A stretch of 64,000 nt of DNA from Plazaster borealis (GCA_021014325.1 CM037460.1:18064044-18128043); one strand, 5' to 3'; counted from the stretch's first letter, positions 31,401 to 46,400 are shown. Notes: a model not told the origin generated them from the sequence alone. Translations and numbers: made by a program.

Positions 31401-34400
31401 CCGTACAGTGCCAGAAAGAACAATTGGGAGTTACACCATAGACTGGACTTGGTCGAGTCACATGTTTTTCAGTAAACTCAAATCTTTTCCAATGTTTTTT
31501 AGAATCTAAAACAAACAAAACGTGTCACCCCCCCAAAAAAAACCAAAACAACAAAAACCAAAAAACATAGACTTGACTTGGTCAAGTCACATGTTTTCAG
31601 TAACCTCAAATCTTTTCCAAATCTAAAACAAACACAACGTGTCCCCCCCCAAAAAAAAATCCACCCCCAAAAAACAAAAAAGTAAAAAGACTGACCCTTT
31701 CCCTGTTTTCCAGAGCTGCCCCGTCCATCTTCTCCGGTGGGTAAAATGGCGACCCATGAGCAGAGTAGCGAACATCGACCGTGTTCGGCTGCCCCGCAAC
31801 GTTAATGATGCTAAAGATGTCCACATTCTCTGGCTTAGCGGGGATGATTTCGGCGAGGATTTCCTTCAGGAGTTCAATCTTGCTCTGCGACCCGTCAGAC
31901 GGCATCTGGATCAGCTCCTCGGCGGTCACGCCCTCGAAGCGGAAGGAGCCAGAGCTCCTTACGGCCTCCTCCGGCAGGTCGCGCACATCGACGATGACCG
32001 TGGATACCTGGTCGTCGAATGTCCCGTCGTCCTTCACTATCACATCAAATTCGTACACGTTACCCGGTGTGCCTGCAAGGATGGTCACTTGACCGCTGTC
32101 TTCATTCACCTGTGGGTAAGCGAAGACGGTACAATGAAAAAACCAAACTAGACTCAGGGTTCTCCCCATGCACAAGCTAGCGTATCGGGCCGATACGCGC
32201 AATTTGCGTGCCGATACACCCAAATTTCGGCCGATACGCAAAAAAATCAACACAAATACATCAAGAGAATACTATATAGAATGCTCCAGATTGCACAGTA
32301 GGGCTTTTACAACCAAGATAAACACCAAGTAGAAAACATTTCAAAGACCTTGTTTCAATTCAGCGTGCTTCGGCCAAACTTTCAAAATTTGGGTCCAGAA
32401 TGCCTCACAGTTTTGAAAAAACTTGGGGAGAACCCTGAGACTGTTCTGGGATTTCTTGCGCAATCTGGAGGAACTCAAAATGCTTTTTATGGCGACCTTT
32501 TGCTAAAGACTGTGCAAGTCTCGTGCATATTTGAACTTCCAGGGCTATGAAAATTATACATGTTGTTCGGAATGTAATACTAGGTGATTGACAATAAAAA
32601 GTAAAATCAATTCAACAAAATAACGAAGAAAACCCAAGAATAAGACTTGACCTCCGTTTCCGGTTACTTTTAAAGAAGTATGAATTTTGCCCAACTGATG
32701 GTCATGTTGTCATTAAACCTATGTATAGACGCACACATTCGGGAGTTATTGGCAAAGGGGGTTTCTAACAATAAGCATCCTCGTCCCAAGTTTTAATTTT
32801 GTTTCAATGTTAATTAGAACAAATTATTTAGACATTCATGGTCTTTCATTAATCGTTTTCATAATAATGTACATTTATACGGGGCCTACAAGAAATAATA
32901 ATACAAATTAGCTTTTTGTTTGTTTGTTTGTTTGTTTCTTAGCATATATGCACTCACCTGAAAGTACTCCTTAGGGAGGTTGCTCTGTGGTATGTAGGTC
33001 TTGTCCTCTTTAGTATCAAGATCCTGTACGCCGACAACGCCGATGGGAGAAGTGGGAATGTTTCCTAAAAAAGTAGCCAAGATAAAAATATGACGTCACT
33101 CCATACTCTGCTAAGGTATATCATGCAATCTGTGTTCCTCATTATTTCAATGATGGATTTGTTTTTCATTTTTCTTTCTTCCTAACCAATCCTGTATAAT
33201 ACCGTAAAAGTGCCTTTTAACAAGTCATAGGTTCGAATAATTAAACATACCTAGTAGCCTCATAGCGAAATAACAAGTTTAAACTTGAGGGGGGGGGGGC
33301 GCATTTTTATTCAAATCAGCTGGAAAATGCACAGGCAGAAAGTAGTTAACAGTGCTAAAAACAATGGCTTGAACAGTTTTAATCCAAGAGAGACTTTGGT
33401 AAACTTATCCCTGTACATCATCATCGCAGGTTTTAAAATATCCACTGGATTCGAGTCAAGTAACTTTTTGGCCAGTAACCTCTTAAGCAAACAAGTCCGA
33501 CGTTTTTTCTCGGTCAAGTACAAACACAAACCTTTAAAGGTTTGCTAATTTATTATAGTCAGGTTTTCTTGTTCAAGTCTCCAAATCTCCAACCGTTAAA
33601 ATCAGCAAATCGTGTAAAAGTATTTATGGTCCGGTAAAAACAAGTCACTTTTGAAATTCCACGCGTTCCGAGCTCTGCACAGACTTGCGAAGGCAAATAT
33701 ACACCGAGGGTTCGATCCACCTGATGTTTTTTCTTTTTTGATTTTAACTGTCAACTATCAAACAATAACAATGTAATATTTTTAAGCGCGTTGTTGTTTT
33801 TTTCAAAACGTATCAGCATGCAGTTAACCCAAAATCAGCATGGTGCATTGAATACTTCCCTAACTCTGCTTTCAAAGATATTTCTTCATTCAGATGCTTC
33901 TGAATCGCCCAGATAGTTTACAAAAATGCAAGGGGGTTGGGGTACAACTAAGCACTCTTCCACAAGTTGAGGCCTAAATAAAATTGGCTGGACAAGTCAA
34001 AACTCTTTTAGGCGTCATCCAAGAAGATTGCTTTGCACCTCTTCAATAAATCTTTTCTTCAAATAAAAAAACCTTCCTCTTAAAAAATGTTTTGCTACTG
34101 GGTAAAGAGGAATAGGATTTCTGATTAAAAATATTAGAAATAGCAAAAAGATCAACAACAAATTAAAGAGAACAATTTCAAAAATGATGCTGGAAGTTTC
34201 TTCAGAGCTTTGTATTTTCCCCATTGGGCTTGTCACATTTGGAGAACAATACCTCCTGAATGGGACATAATGTATGTTTTGTCACGTGCTCAATAGAAGG
34301 ACTTAAACAATTTGTGCAACCAGCAAAAGAATTCGTAAGCATTTTATGTGCAATTTTGTGTTTTGAGAAAACCAAGTTTTGATATTTTGGTAGGTTTGAT

Positions 34401-37400
34401 TGTTCTGTTTGAAAGTTAACATTGAACATAAGAAAGTTTTAATTAAGACCAGCAATGGGAAAAGCATGCTTTGGGAACAATTCCAGAACAATAAATATTA
34501 CGTAAACCCATGAATACAGTTCCGACGCTCCAAAATTCAATATAGGAGTCCTATAGTGATAAATATAGGACTCTTGGGACATTTAAACTTCACGCACAAA
34601 CAGATTTTACATTGAGTACAATATGTATCGATTGCATTGTGTGTTATTAGCGAGCGTAAGCTTGCGCACCAACACGCATATGGCTATGAATGCCAAAAAC
34701 GCATTTTAACCAATCGGTCTTTAAACAGCTCCATCTATGTCTTTATCAGCCGTTTAATACCTTATCGTTGAAATAAATTATAAATAATTCAAATTGAAAA
34801 ATTTCAAATTGAAATAAATTATGAATTATACGAAAAAAATATCAAATGATTAGGATCTATGCGCGAGGTATATAAAATAAATACAGCATGCATTTTATTC
34901 ATACAATATAGCAGAATGTAATTAGCTCGTTGAAATCTGGACTGTTCCATTTCACTCGGCTTCACCTCGTGAAATGGTACAGTCCAGATTTCACCTCATG
35001 ATTATATTCTGCTATATTGTACTCATATGCATCCAATATTTGTATTATAGTTTTTATTAGTACACAGACAGACTGCAGCACTCAACATATGGTGTTATGA
35101 CAACTCAATCTTTGAAAATGTTATTAGTATACACAACTCAAATGAAATTAATTAACACTGATCAACAAAAATAGGAGTATGGGACAGTTGAATAAATGGA
35201 TAGACACCACGCCTGGAATATCATCTTGGAAGGGGGGTAAGATCATTTTAATTGTGAAGGGGCATCGAGGCGATGACCAAAGAGACAGAGATAATGGTCT
35301 CTGTGAACTACAGTGAGAGTCATTGCAGACACAAAAATTGTGGCGTGTCGTGGCCGAGCGGTTAAGAGCACCGGACTCAAGCTCTGGTGTTTCTGATCGG
35401 CAGAGTGTGGGTTCGAGTCCCGGTCATGGCACTTGTCGTCCTTGAGCAAGATACTATACCATAATTGCTTTGTTCTTTGGATGGGACATTAAGCCGTAGG
35501 TCCTGTGTACTAGGATTGGTAGTGCACGTAAACGAACCCAGCAACCTTATCATGGAAGAGTAGGGGTTTTTCCCCCGGTGTTTCTGGCTCACATAGCAAG
35601 CACCCTTGTTTATAAAGGTTTCCTCAGGCTTGCGAGCTACAGTGATTAAGTTCACTTATGAGGCATTCTTGGTTTCATCACCAGAATATATTAATGACTT
35701 TTCTTTTTTAAGGTCTGAAACTAGAGCTAAATTGTTGTCGATCGGATGAAATGTTGGCATTTCCAATTTTGGTAACCCCTGGATTTATAGACTGCACTGG
35801 GCCTCTGGAATTGGTATCCTCAGTACTGGAGAAGTACATCAAAGAGTTGGATTTCTTTATATCTAAAGAAAAGAACAGCTACTCTTTTTTCCCACCAGGC
35901 ACAATCTGAATTCAGATCAAAGTCTAAAATTTCTCATCGCTGGAACACGAAATTCCTGGGCCAGTGGCATGGACTGAAGGGACAGTGAGCAGGGCTTGAA
36001 TTTTACACAGGCCCGAGGCCAGTGATTTTAGCATCGGGCCAGTAAACTCATGACCGGACAAGTCTGGTGGTCTTGTGTTTGTGTTCAAATGATGACTTTC
36101 AGTCTGACAAATATAATTCTGTTGATTACTGAAGAATACTTACCCCCAATACAAATGAGTTAAATCTTCTTTTTAGTTCTTTTTCAAATTCAAACTGTTC
36201 AATTGTTAAACTGTTTAACCACAATTCTGGTCCAGTGAACATTTTGAGCTACAAGCCTTGTGGGGTTTTCCCCCAAATTCGAGCCCTGGTGAGGGTCAAG
36301 TTTTAAGGTAGGGACACTTATCAAGAAATCTAATCAAGTATTATCAACGTCAAAAGATAAATAATAAAATTGTGGTTTAGAAATAAACTTGGGTACATCA
36401 TCTGCCCAGCTTGGGTTTCTTTCTAATAGATCCTTTCTATAAAAAATGCCGTTTAAAATTATGTTTTCAAAGCACATTTATGTTGTATTGTATAAAAAGT
36501 GGTATAAAACCAACCAAGTACTTCACATTAATGAGTGACTTCATGAAATGCATTGCCCAAAAATTATAATTATCCACCGTGAACCGATGAAGTCAAATTT
36601 TGAATGTTTGCACTCCGATGAGTCATCGATCGACTCGTGGAGTGCAAAGTCGCGATGGTACTTGGTCATTCTACCCACGGTGTAGATTTTGTTTTTTAAG
36701 CGAAGTATGACATGTGTATACGTTGTGTGGTGTCACTTCAGGGTTTTCCTTTAACTTTTTCAGTGACTAGCCAGCAGGACCAGTGAGCTTGTCAATTCAC
36801 TAGTCGCCAAGCTTTTTCACTTGGCCATTATTTCATATTAAGTAGGGGTACTTTTCAACACTGAACTAGCCAGCCGGACCACTTGGAGACACTTTTGACT
36901 GGTCCTCAGGTGATTTAACTGGCATTTGGTCAGCAGACCACTGTCAAGGGAGAACGCTGTACTTGATGGTGAGTAGGTGAGGCCATTCATTTTGTCAAAT
37001 TTTGTGAAGGATAAACGATGGTTTTTTTTAAAGACATGGTTGAATGTTTATCTGGAAAGACTTGTGTATGAAATGAATTAATTGCAGATCATGACGACTT
37101 CCACCAGGATTTTGAAAATGGTATTCAGAGAAAGGGGAAAAACTGATATTGTAGGATGATGTTTAATTTGAAACTCCTCGATATTTAACCAAGGCCCAGT
37201 TTCAAACAGCTGCTTATGCAGAACTTGTTGCTTGAAAAAAAGATTTCAGCTAATCAAAAATAAGCAGGAAACCAGTCACAAGTGGTACATACGACATATA
37301 GCATTTTGGCTGGTTTTGTGGTTATCTTAAATTCCTGCTTAAGCAGCTCTTTGCAATTGGGCCCAGGTAGTGATTCAATGTCCAATTGGGAATCTTGTTC

Positions 37401-40400
37401 CTGACCACCTTGTTGAGAAGGTTGGATTGGTTTTTACATGTTCGATCTCGACTCCTTCATATCTAGGCGACGTTTTTTTTTAAAATTGAGGTTGACGGTC
37501 TGCATGCAATCACCCTACGGCTACGGCTACAACTGTTGCTAAGAGTGTGTTGCTAGGGACGTCCTATACTTCAACACATGATGTCACGGCGATCCAGCCG
37601 TAGCCGTAGCCGTAGCCATAGCCGCCAATTTGGCCACAGTCTAACTTTCCATTTCTCTACGGTCTAAGAGTTCAAACGTTCAATTCTCTTTGAGATTACG
37701 GAAGACAGAGGGCAGTCTCATGTAAACAAAACAAAAACCTCAGGGGAAGTATGCAGTTGGCCAAAAATGTGTCTGCTTATAAATTTCTGCTGCTATCAGG
37801 GTTCTCCCCAAGTTTTTTCAAAACTGTGGGGCACTCTGGGCCAAAATTTTGAAATGTTTGGCCGAAGAGCGCTGAATTGAAAAAAGGTCTTCAGAATGTT
37901 TTCTACTTGGTGTTTTTCTTGATTTTCAAAGCCCTACTGTGCAATTTGGAGCATTCTGTATGGTTTTCTTTTCATGCTTTTTGTGTAACTACCGAATTGA
38001 AATTTAAAAAAATAAATAACAAATTAACAAATTATTATTTAATTTTGTTTCTTCTTATCGGCCCAAATTTGCACGTACCTGCACGCAATTCACACGTATC
38101 AGCCCGATACGCTATCTTGTGCATGGGGAGAACCCTGGCTATTATGTTATTAAACGTGAGCGGGAGGCACGAGTTTGGTGCAAAACCCTTGCATTTTCTT
38201 AGATTTCAAATTACAGCCGCATTTAGACAAGCAACTTCTTTGTTAAAAAAAGACAAGTGGTAGCTGCTCTGCAATAAAACTCTGTTCAGTATTGTTCCTG
38301 TTTTTCATGGCACTGAATGCATAACTGACTCAGAAGGTCTCTTCTTGAGTATTCAAACAAAACATTTAACATTCTTAGGAAAGTATCAAAACGAACAAAA
38401 GCGGAACGTATTGAGTTACAGAAAACGTCATTTGAACACAAAGGAGAAATAGGAAAACAAATAAATGCTGACAAGGTGGTGCAAAAGTGCAAAAGTGCAA
38501 AAACACAGACGTTTCAAAACAGCAACATGAATTTAAGACCACATTATCTCTCATCAGAATAAAAAAACAAAAACACCTACCAATCTGCGTTTCGTCTACA
38601 TTCCCTGCGGAGAGCACAATATGAATGTAGGAAGGCATGGAGGGGATAGGGTTAGTCACTATGGTATCATGCTAAAGCACAAGGAGTAAACTCTACGACA
38701 ATATAACACTGCAGTTGCTATCTCATCCCCCCCACTTTCCCCCAATCTGGGCCCAGTTTCATAGAGCTGCTTAAGCACAAGGAGTAAACTCTACGACAAT
38801 ATAACACTGCAGTTGCTATCTCATCCCTCCACTTTCCCTTAATCTGGGCCCAGTTTCATAGAGCTGCTTAAGCACAAAAAGTAGCCGAGCACAACAAAAC
38901 TATGCTTACCAGAATAAGGTTACCAGCCAAACTACCGTGTCACATGTACAATTTGTGAATGGTATCCTGCTCATTTCTGCTCAGGAAAAAAATTTGTTAA
39001 GCAACATTTTCTGCTTAAGCAGCTCTAAGAAATTGGGCCCCGGAGCGTCACAAACTGTATAAAGGGGCCATTCAAAATATTTTTTTTTTTTTGAAATTGT
39101 GGGAGGGTCAGAAGAAATAACTGAAAATCAGAAATAAGTTTACAATTAAAATAAGAGTTGTTGGGGTTTTTTAAAGGAAAAAATACCCCGGGGGTCTCTT
39201 CCAGATCCCTGTTATGTCTGTGCTGTCTATTGTTATCGGTCAACCTTGTTTCGATGGCCGACCTCCGTGCCTGATTCCAGACAGCAATCTATTCCTCAAT
39301 TACAAAGCTGCATGCTTGAAGCCAGGAAAAGCCATTGAAAACTCCTGAGCTGGGAGAACACTGATCTAAAATATCTGCTTCATTTGTACTTTGTTCTTCA
39401 GTGTATTGTGTATATTAAATAAGTTTTTCAACATTTAAAACTCCAAATTTGGGGTGGGTGGGTGGGTGGGTCGGAACAAATTTGAAGAAAAAAAATAATT
39501 ATTGATAACTCTAAATGGCCCCTGAAACATGACGCAAACAATCTCTTTAATGTTTGAATAACAGAATCCAGTCACCGTTGCCACCTCCAAAATATAGATC
39601 CCCTCGACTAAATAAAGTTCATGGCGCTGATTTCTGCCGATTTCCCGCGCTTACAGCCCACGGGATTCTAGACTTCTACAAGTAAGCATAAAATTCAGAA
39701 GTAAGCGGCGCCATGAAATTGTGGGTCTGGAAGAGAGAAACTGAGCTTTGATTCTTACCTTCGAAACTGTAGACCAGCATTCTCTTTGTGATACCAAAGT
39801 GCGGGTTGTCGTTCTCATCCAATACCTCGACGATGACGTCGTTGACGCCACTGTTGCCACCCGGTATTAATTCAGTGATAAGTATAGGGATGGTGTAGGA
39901 CGCCTTCTCTTCCCGGTCAAACCGTATTGCTTTTGACTTGATAGTGAATTTGTTACCTACGGAGAAAACATGGGGGGGGGGAGGTCGGCACTGGTCAGAT
40001 TTTTTTCAAGTTTATATGTGTATTCAGACGAACAAGATTTCGTACTGTCGTGTCAGTTCACTTGACTGCGCAATCAAAGTCATGGCTCACACAACTGCGA
40101 GAGTGGCTCCATTCAGATAAGTTGTAAGCACGAAAACTTGCTAAGCACAGAAAAATCCTACTTAGCAGAACCAGGTTACCCGTCAAAATGCCATAAAGTT
40201 CACATTATTGCAACTGGTACCCAACTAATTTTTGATTTAGTGAACAAATTTTCTAAGCAATATTTTCTGCTTAACAGCTTTATGAAATTGGGCCCAGGTC
40301 TGTTATAGAGGTTATGCCTACATTCAGAATAGTTAAGCCAAGTACAATGCTAATGCGCTTTCAAACATGAAACAATGCTATACTAATTCAGGGTAGCCCC

Positions 40401-43400
40401 ACCAGCATGAAACTTGTTAACAAATCTTAGGGAAGATTTCAAAATTAAACAAGCAGTAACTTGGAACCTTGTTTAAGCCAGGGCCCAATTTCATAGAGCT
40501 ACTTAAGCACACAAAAAAGCAGCTAAGCACAACAAAATTATGCTCAGCAGAATAAGGTTACCAGCCAAAATACCATATCACGTGTACAATCTGTGACTGG
40601 TATCCTGCTTATTTTGTTTTGCTCAGCAGAAAATGTTTATAGGCGCTGAACACGTTTGGTAATTGTCAAAGACCAGTGTTTTCACTTGGTGTATCCCTAC
40701 ATGTGCATAAAATAACAAGCCTGTGAAAATTAGGGCTCAATTGGTTAACGATATTGCAAGAAAATAATGAAAGAAAAGACACCCTTGTTGTACAAATTTG
40801 TGTGCTTTCAGATAGGAATAAAAGGCTTCGATCCGGCCCAAAGTCTTTAAATATTTTAGTGAAAAATTACCTCTTTCTCAAAAACAATGTTACTTCAGAG
40901 GGAGTCATTTCTCACAATGTTTTATACTATCAACAGCTCTCTGTTGCTCGTTACCAAGTAAATTTTTATGCTATTATATATTTTGAGTAATTACCAAACG
41001 TGTACAGTGCCTTTCAGTACTAGTTTCTGCTTAAGCAGCTCTATGAAATTGGGCCCAGATTGTACCTTGGGGGAACCCTCCCCCCCCCCAGCCCCCGGTT
41101 ACACGAGGTACAACCCTGAGTTACCGTTATATTTATTTATGCACTCCTTCTTTACCTGCTGTCTCTTCCCAGGTGAATTTGTTTGTGTCAGGATTGGTTT
41201 CGACCACTTTGAATGAGAACTGGTCAGCGCCTGAGGTGTCGTCATCGATTGCAGACAGAACTACAACTAACTGAACCGTGTCCACGTTCTCTCTGACCGT
41301 GGCATTGTATTCTTTAAAGCGAGGGGGTGTGTCGTTGACATCGTCAAGGATGAGATAGAGGGTTGCTGTGCCTCTAAGTGGCGGTTCACCTTAGGGGGAG
41401 AAGTGAGGCATTGAATTAAGACAGGAATGAGATTTGACAAAATGTGAAAATTCCTGAACAATTGCTTGGGGATATTGGTCCCCCTTATAGACTGTGCAAG
41501 TCTTGCACATATCGAAAACAAGAAAAAACTCGACCGAAGACTATATTTTCCTATGAAATCAAATCTTCTTTTTAAATTCATATTTTATATGAAAGTCTTT
41601 AAAATAAAAATACCTATAGCAAAATGTTATAAATAAATTTTAAATTTGTATAATACAAATAATTTGTTCAAATTAACATTGCAACAAAATTAAAACTTGG
41701 GACGAGTACGCTTATTGTTAGAAACCCCATTTGCCAATTACACCCGAATGTGTGCGTCTATTACATAGGTTTAATGACAACATGACTGTCAGTTGGGCAG
41801 CATTCTTAATTTTTTACGAGTAAAAGGTCAAGTCATATTCTCGGGTTTTCTTCGATATTTTGTTGAATTGGTTTTTCTTTCATATTGTTTATCACTTAGT
41901 ATTACATTCCCAACATCATATATAATTTTCATGGCCATAAACTAAGTTCAACTAAAATAATTGACGAAACAAAATCCCGCCCACATAAAACTCCATGTGG
42001 TTGGGACCACAATGGTCCCGGAAGTTCGAATTGATCATCATTTTTTTGCTGCGTCTTGCATAAATACCGCATGCAGTACGCAGGAGTTTGATCAAATTCC
42101 TTGCCTGATTGGTCGGTGAATAAAATTGCTGCGTAGAAAAATTAAGAACGCTTGACGCAATTTAAAGCCAAAACCAAAGTTGCCCGTAAAGATGGCGTCT
42201 CAGAAACACAAACTGGACACCTACCTAGGTCGGTGGCCCAGAGAGTCAAATTGTGCTGAGCTACAGTCTCTCTGTCCAGCTCTTTGGCGACTCGGACTTC
42301 CCCACTACGAGTTGCTCCTGAACCGGTCGGCGCTGTTATCAAAAACAGACCGTCTGGATCGGTGGCTGGGTCAATTGCAAATCTATTGATGGGAATTAAA
42401 ATAAATGTTCACTTTTCACTCCTTACTGGAAAGCTCCATTAAAACCCTAACCACCCCAGGCCTGCCAAAATCAAACAGATGGTTTTGTTGGAATTTGGAT
42501 GGTTTAGTCCTGTGGAGAGTACCCACTAAATCACAGTCCAGAAGCACAGGACCTGTTGGAGTATGATGGGTTGTGTACTGTTCCAGTACATAAACTGTTG
42601 GAGTATGATGGGTTGTGTACTGTTCCAAAAAGTAAACTGTTGGAGTATGATGGGTTGTGGAAGCTTTCTAGTAGAAATGCTTAGGGGGTTCTTAAAGAAA
42701 GAGGCCAGAATAATACACCCTTTTTCGTCTTTAACAACTCACACCTGTTATCTCCATGTGATTCCTTTTCCAAACAGTGGACCCTAATCTTTTAATTGGA
42801 TCAAGAACAAAGCAGTAGTGCTGTTGACTGCCCCAGGCAAATTAACTGCTCATCCATTAAGCTTAATGACCCAAGTAATGACAATGTAAACACACTCACT
42901 CACTGAAAAGGATACATAGTTTCCGAGTTTTGGTGGCTAAACTCAGAAATTCTTTAATGGAGCTTTCCCGTAATGTTCTCTGAGAAAGTCAGAAAAAAAG
43001 GAACTATTTCCATTTTATTATTAAATGTGGATAGCAAGGTTGACTTACATATTATACATTCAAAGTTTGGGGGACAATTTTGCAATATTGATGTCTCTGA
43101 ATGAATTAGGAATGTTTTAAAAAAACGCACAATGAAAATGCAGACATATCAATCATGTATTTTGCCATCTTCATACACATTTGCTTAGCAAAAATAGGTT
43201 ACCAGCCAAAATACCATACAGTTACAATTGTTGCGACTGGTACCCTGGTCATTTCTTGCTTAGCCGATAAATTTACTAAGCAGAATTTTCTGCTTATAAG
43301 CTATATGAAATTGGGCCCTGGTCACAAAAACAGTATGGCAACAGTATTGGTTGGTAATCTGTTTCGGGCCCAGCTTCTTTAATACATATGCAGACAAAAT

Positions 43401-46400
43401 TTGCCAAGCACATTTTTCTTTTTCTTTTTCTGCAAAGCAGGTCTGAGACATTGTGCTCAGGGACTCAGGCGAGATTTGTTCATCAAAAACTCACGTGAAA
43501 ACACCAAAGTCTCCAGCTTCACTGTCCGTTGCTTGGACTGTGTGAATGACTGTCCCCACAGGTACACTCTCCAGGACATTGGAGGGGTAGTAGGCCTTCG
43601 AGGAGAACTCCGGCGTAATGTCGTTCACGTCCACCTTGGTGATGGTGACCGTGGTCTGTGCGACGGCGTTGACGTTGTCAGACACTGTGACAATCAGCGT
43701 GTAGGAGGGCGGTGAGGACTCATAGTCCAGTGGCTATGGACGATGAGAGACACCAAGAAGATTGATTGAAATACAGTTTGACTCAAACCGATGGGTACAG
43801 CATTGGTAAACGAGCGAGTAAATTTAGGCACACTGGGCTTAATTTCACAAAACACTTAAGCCTGGTTCATACTTCCTGCGAATGCGAATGTGAATGTTAA
43901 CGAATTTGACGGGACAACTCTGTTTTCCCTGCGAATGTTTCGCAAGAGTTGAGCACAGCTCAAGTTTGTTGCGAATTTCGACGTCAAATTCACTTCTCAT
44001 TTACAGGAAGTATAAACTGAGCTTAAGATTCATCTTAACATGAGTTGTCAGTATTGCTATAGTGACTTTTATTATGACACCACACTTTGCTTAGCAGTTA
44101 AGATTGATTCGCAGTTGAGATCAATCTTAGCTCTTTGTGGAATCGGCCCGTGGTCACTCTTTAGGAATGAAATTATAAAACTAACCTGAAAGCGCTTTAC
44201 TGAAAAAAAGGGAATTCTCCTTTTTGTGAAAGTACTAGAAGTTTAAAATGTGTTTTTATACAAACTGTATACAGAAAATATCTAACAATATAAAGCGGGG
44301 CTCCAAGTTAAGTTTTGTAATGCACTCGTTTTCCAATAGACAGAGTTCTCATGAAAAACAAGTCTTTAACCTCACATTAAAATGGTGTAAAATGTCATTA
44401 TATTTCATACTCTCTCAGAGCGAAATTTGAAACATGACGTCATCGGACAGCAAAAAAATCCGGGTCTGTACATTCCAAAGAGGAACCTTCCCGCCAGTCA
44501 AAAGGTCAAATTCAATGCTATTTTGATTGAACATCATCAAAATTCAGAAATGACCTGAAAATTCTTTGTGGAAAAATGTACAGACCATTATATATCAAAT
44601 GTGACGTCATGGAACGTTTTTGGATTTTGACGAAAAATGCACTTGAAGGGTATCGAACACAGTGGCATTTTACACTGTTTTAACATTAGGTTAGAGACTT
44701 GTAATTTTTTTTCCCATTTTCTTAAGGAGTCTATCTTTTGGAAAATGAGTGAATCACAAGACTGAATTTGACCTTGGAGTCCCTCTTTAAGCTTAATTTT
44801 TCAGACGGTATACAAAGGAATCTTGTTGTCAGAGATGCCACTGTGGTAACGAAAAAAACCCTGAAAATTATTTTTCCTTAGACAAAAGCAGAAAGCCACT
44901 GAATGAATGTCGCAAGTGGTAACCATTGTGACAAATTATCGCAGAGCAACCATCGCAGAGATGCCAACATTGAATTCCCGAAATGAGTAGCACTGCCGAG
45001 CACTTAAGTTCAAGTCAGGCAAACAACTCACGAGCCGTAAAAAGAGAAAAATTACGACGTTTACGATATCAACTTATATTTTCAGCAAAATCGCTTTTTG
45101 CAAAGCGGACTTGCTTTAGAGGCCAAACAATTATAACTTTATTCAGGCTTGATTTAAAATAAAATTATATAAAAAAGTTGAGGTTTATTTTTATTTTTTT
45201 AAAGGAAATCCGGGTGAATCCGGAAAAGTGGCATCTCTGTGTTGTTCAAATGCCACAAACTTGGTTTGTATGCTTTAAAGAAAAATACACTTTTCCCTCG
45301 TGTCGCACTGTGAATTATGGCCTCACCTGTGCCAACTCACTGTGGTGCACTGTATTATAAAAATGTCATCAATTCATTTCCAATACAATTGTAATCATGA
45401 TAACGATTTGTTATCATTCTTGTAAATACCTCATTGATTTGGACGATGCCGATTAGTGTGACCGGATCGGAGACGATCGCAAAATGGTTGTTAACGTTAC
45501 CACCTATGATTTCAAACTGGACGACGTCGTTGAAATCCACGTCCGCATCACTGGCGGGCAACTCAATCACCGTGGCACCACGCGGAAGTGTCTCCTCGAC
45601 ATCGGCAGTGAACGGCCCGCCCACAAACGAGGGCGCGTTGTCATTCAGATCGCTGATGGTGATTATCGCGGTCGTCGTAGCTGTAAAAACAAATTAAAAT
45701 CTCTACTAACATCTGGAAAGAAATCTTGGGTTGACGACGGTGATATCGGTGCACAACCGAAATGTGGTATTAAGTCAAAATGTGGTAATGGAGTTACGTT
45801 TCAACACTAGCGGTCTTTCCCAACGTCAAATCGATTTCGTTGTGAAATCCATCTTGCCCAATTATTGTATCTCTGCTGAAATGGTATAGTACAAGTTCTC
45901 TCCTTGATTCTAGAAATCATTCTCTCAAACTTCCTAGGTGTTACATGTTGTCTGATGTAAAAACTCTTTACATCTCTAAAAAATGTGTAACATTAAAGGC
46001 ATCGTACACGTTTGGTAATGACTCTGATAATTAATGTTAAAGGTATCGTACACGTTTGGTAATGACTCAAAACAAATATTAACAAAAAAACTTACTCGGT
46101 AACAAGCAACGGAGAGCTGTTGATAGTATAAAACATTGTAGGAAACGACTCCCTCTGAAGTAACGTAGTTTTTGAGAAAGAGGTAATTTCTCACTAAAAT
46201 AATAAAAACTTCTTGCAAGAAGTTTTTATTCCTATCTGAAAGCACACAAATTTGTACAACAAGGGTGTTTTTTCTTTCATCATTTTCTTGCAACTTCGAT
46301 GACCAATTGAGCCCAAATTTTCACAGGCTTGTTATTTTATGCATATGTTGGGATACACCAAGTGAGAACACTGGTCTTTGACAATTTCCAAACATGTTCA

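Larger units (their letters stand above)
33065..38580. other. 5.5-kb intron between cadherin exons 17 and 18
   Basis: It contains a foldback at 34888-35031 (TTTCATACAATATAGCAGAA-like arms enclosing AAATCTGGACTGT), a SINE at 35340, family H at 35996, family J at 36737-36960, family C at 37192, family D at 37497 and family F at 37797. A palindrome TTGCACTCC...GGAGTGCAA lies at about 36610-36650. No gene is seen. Confidence 0.7.

Noticed and set aside
35340..35430. Possible tRNA-Leu (CAA) gene
   Set aside because: The T-stem is badly paired and the tRNA-like part is followed by the same SINE body seen in three other copies, so it is a SINE head.
33065..38580. Possible separate gene in the 5.5-kb intron
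   Set aside because: All frames inspected are short or fall in repeats; none resembles a protein family.
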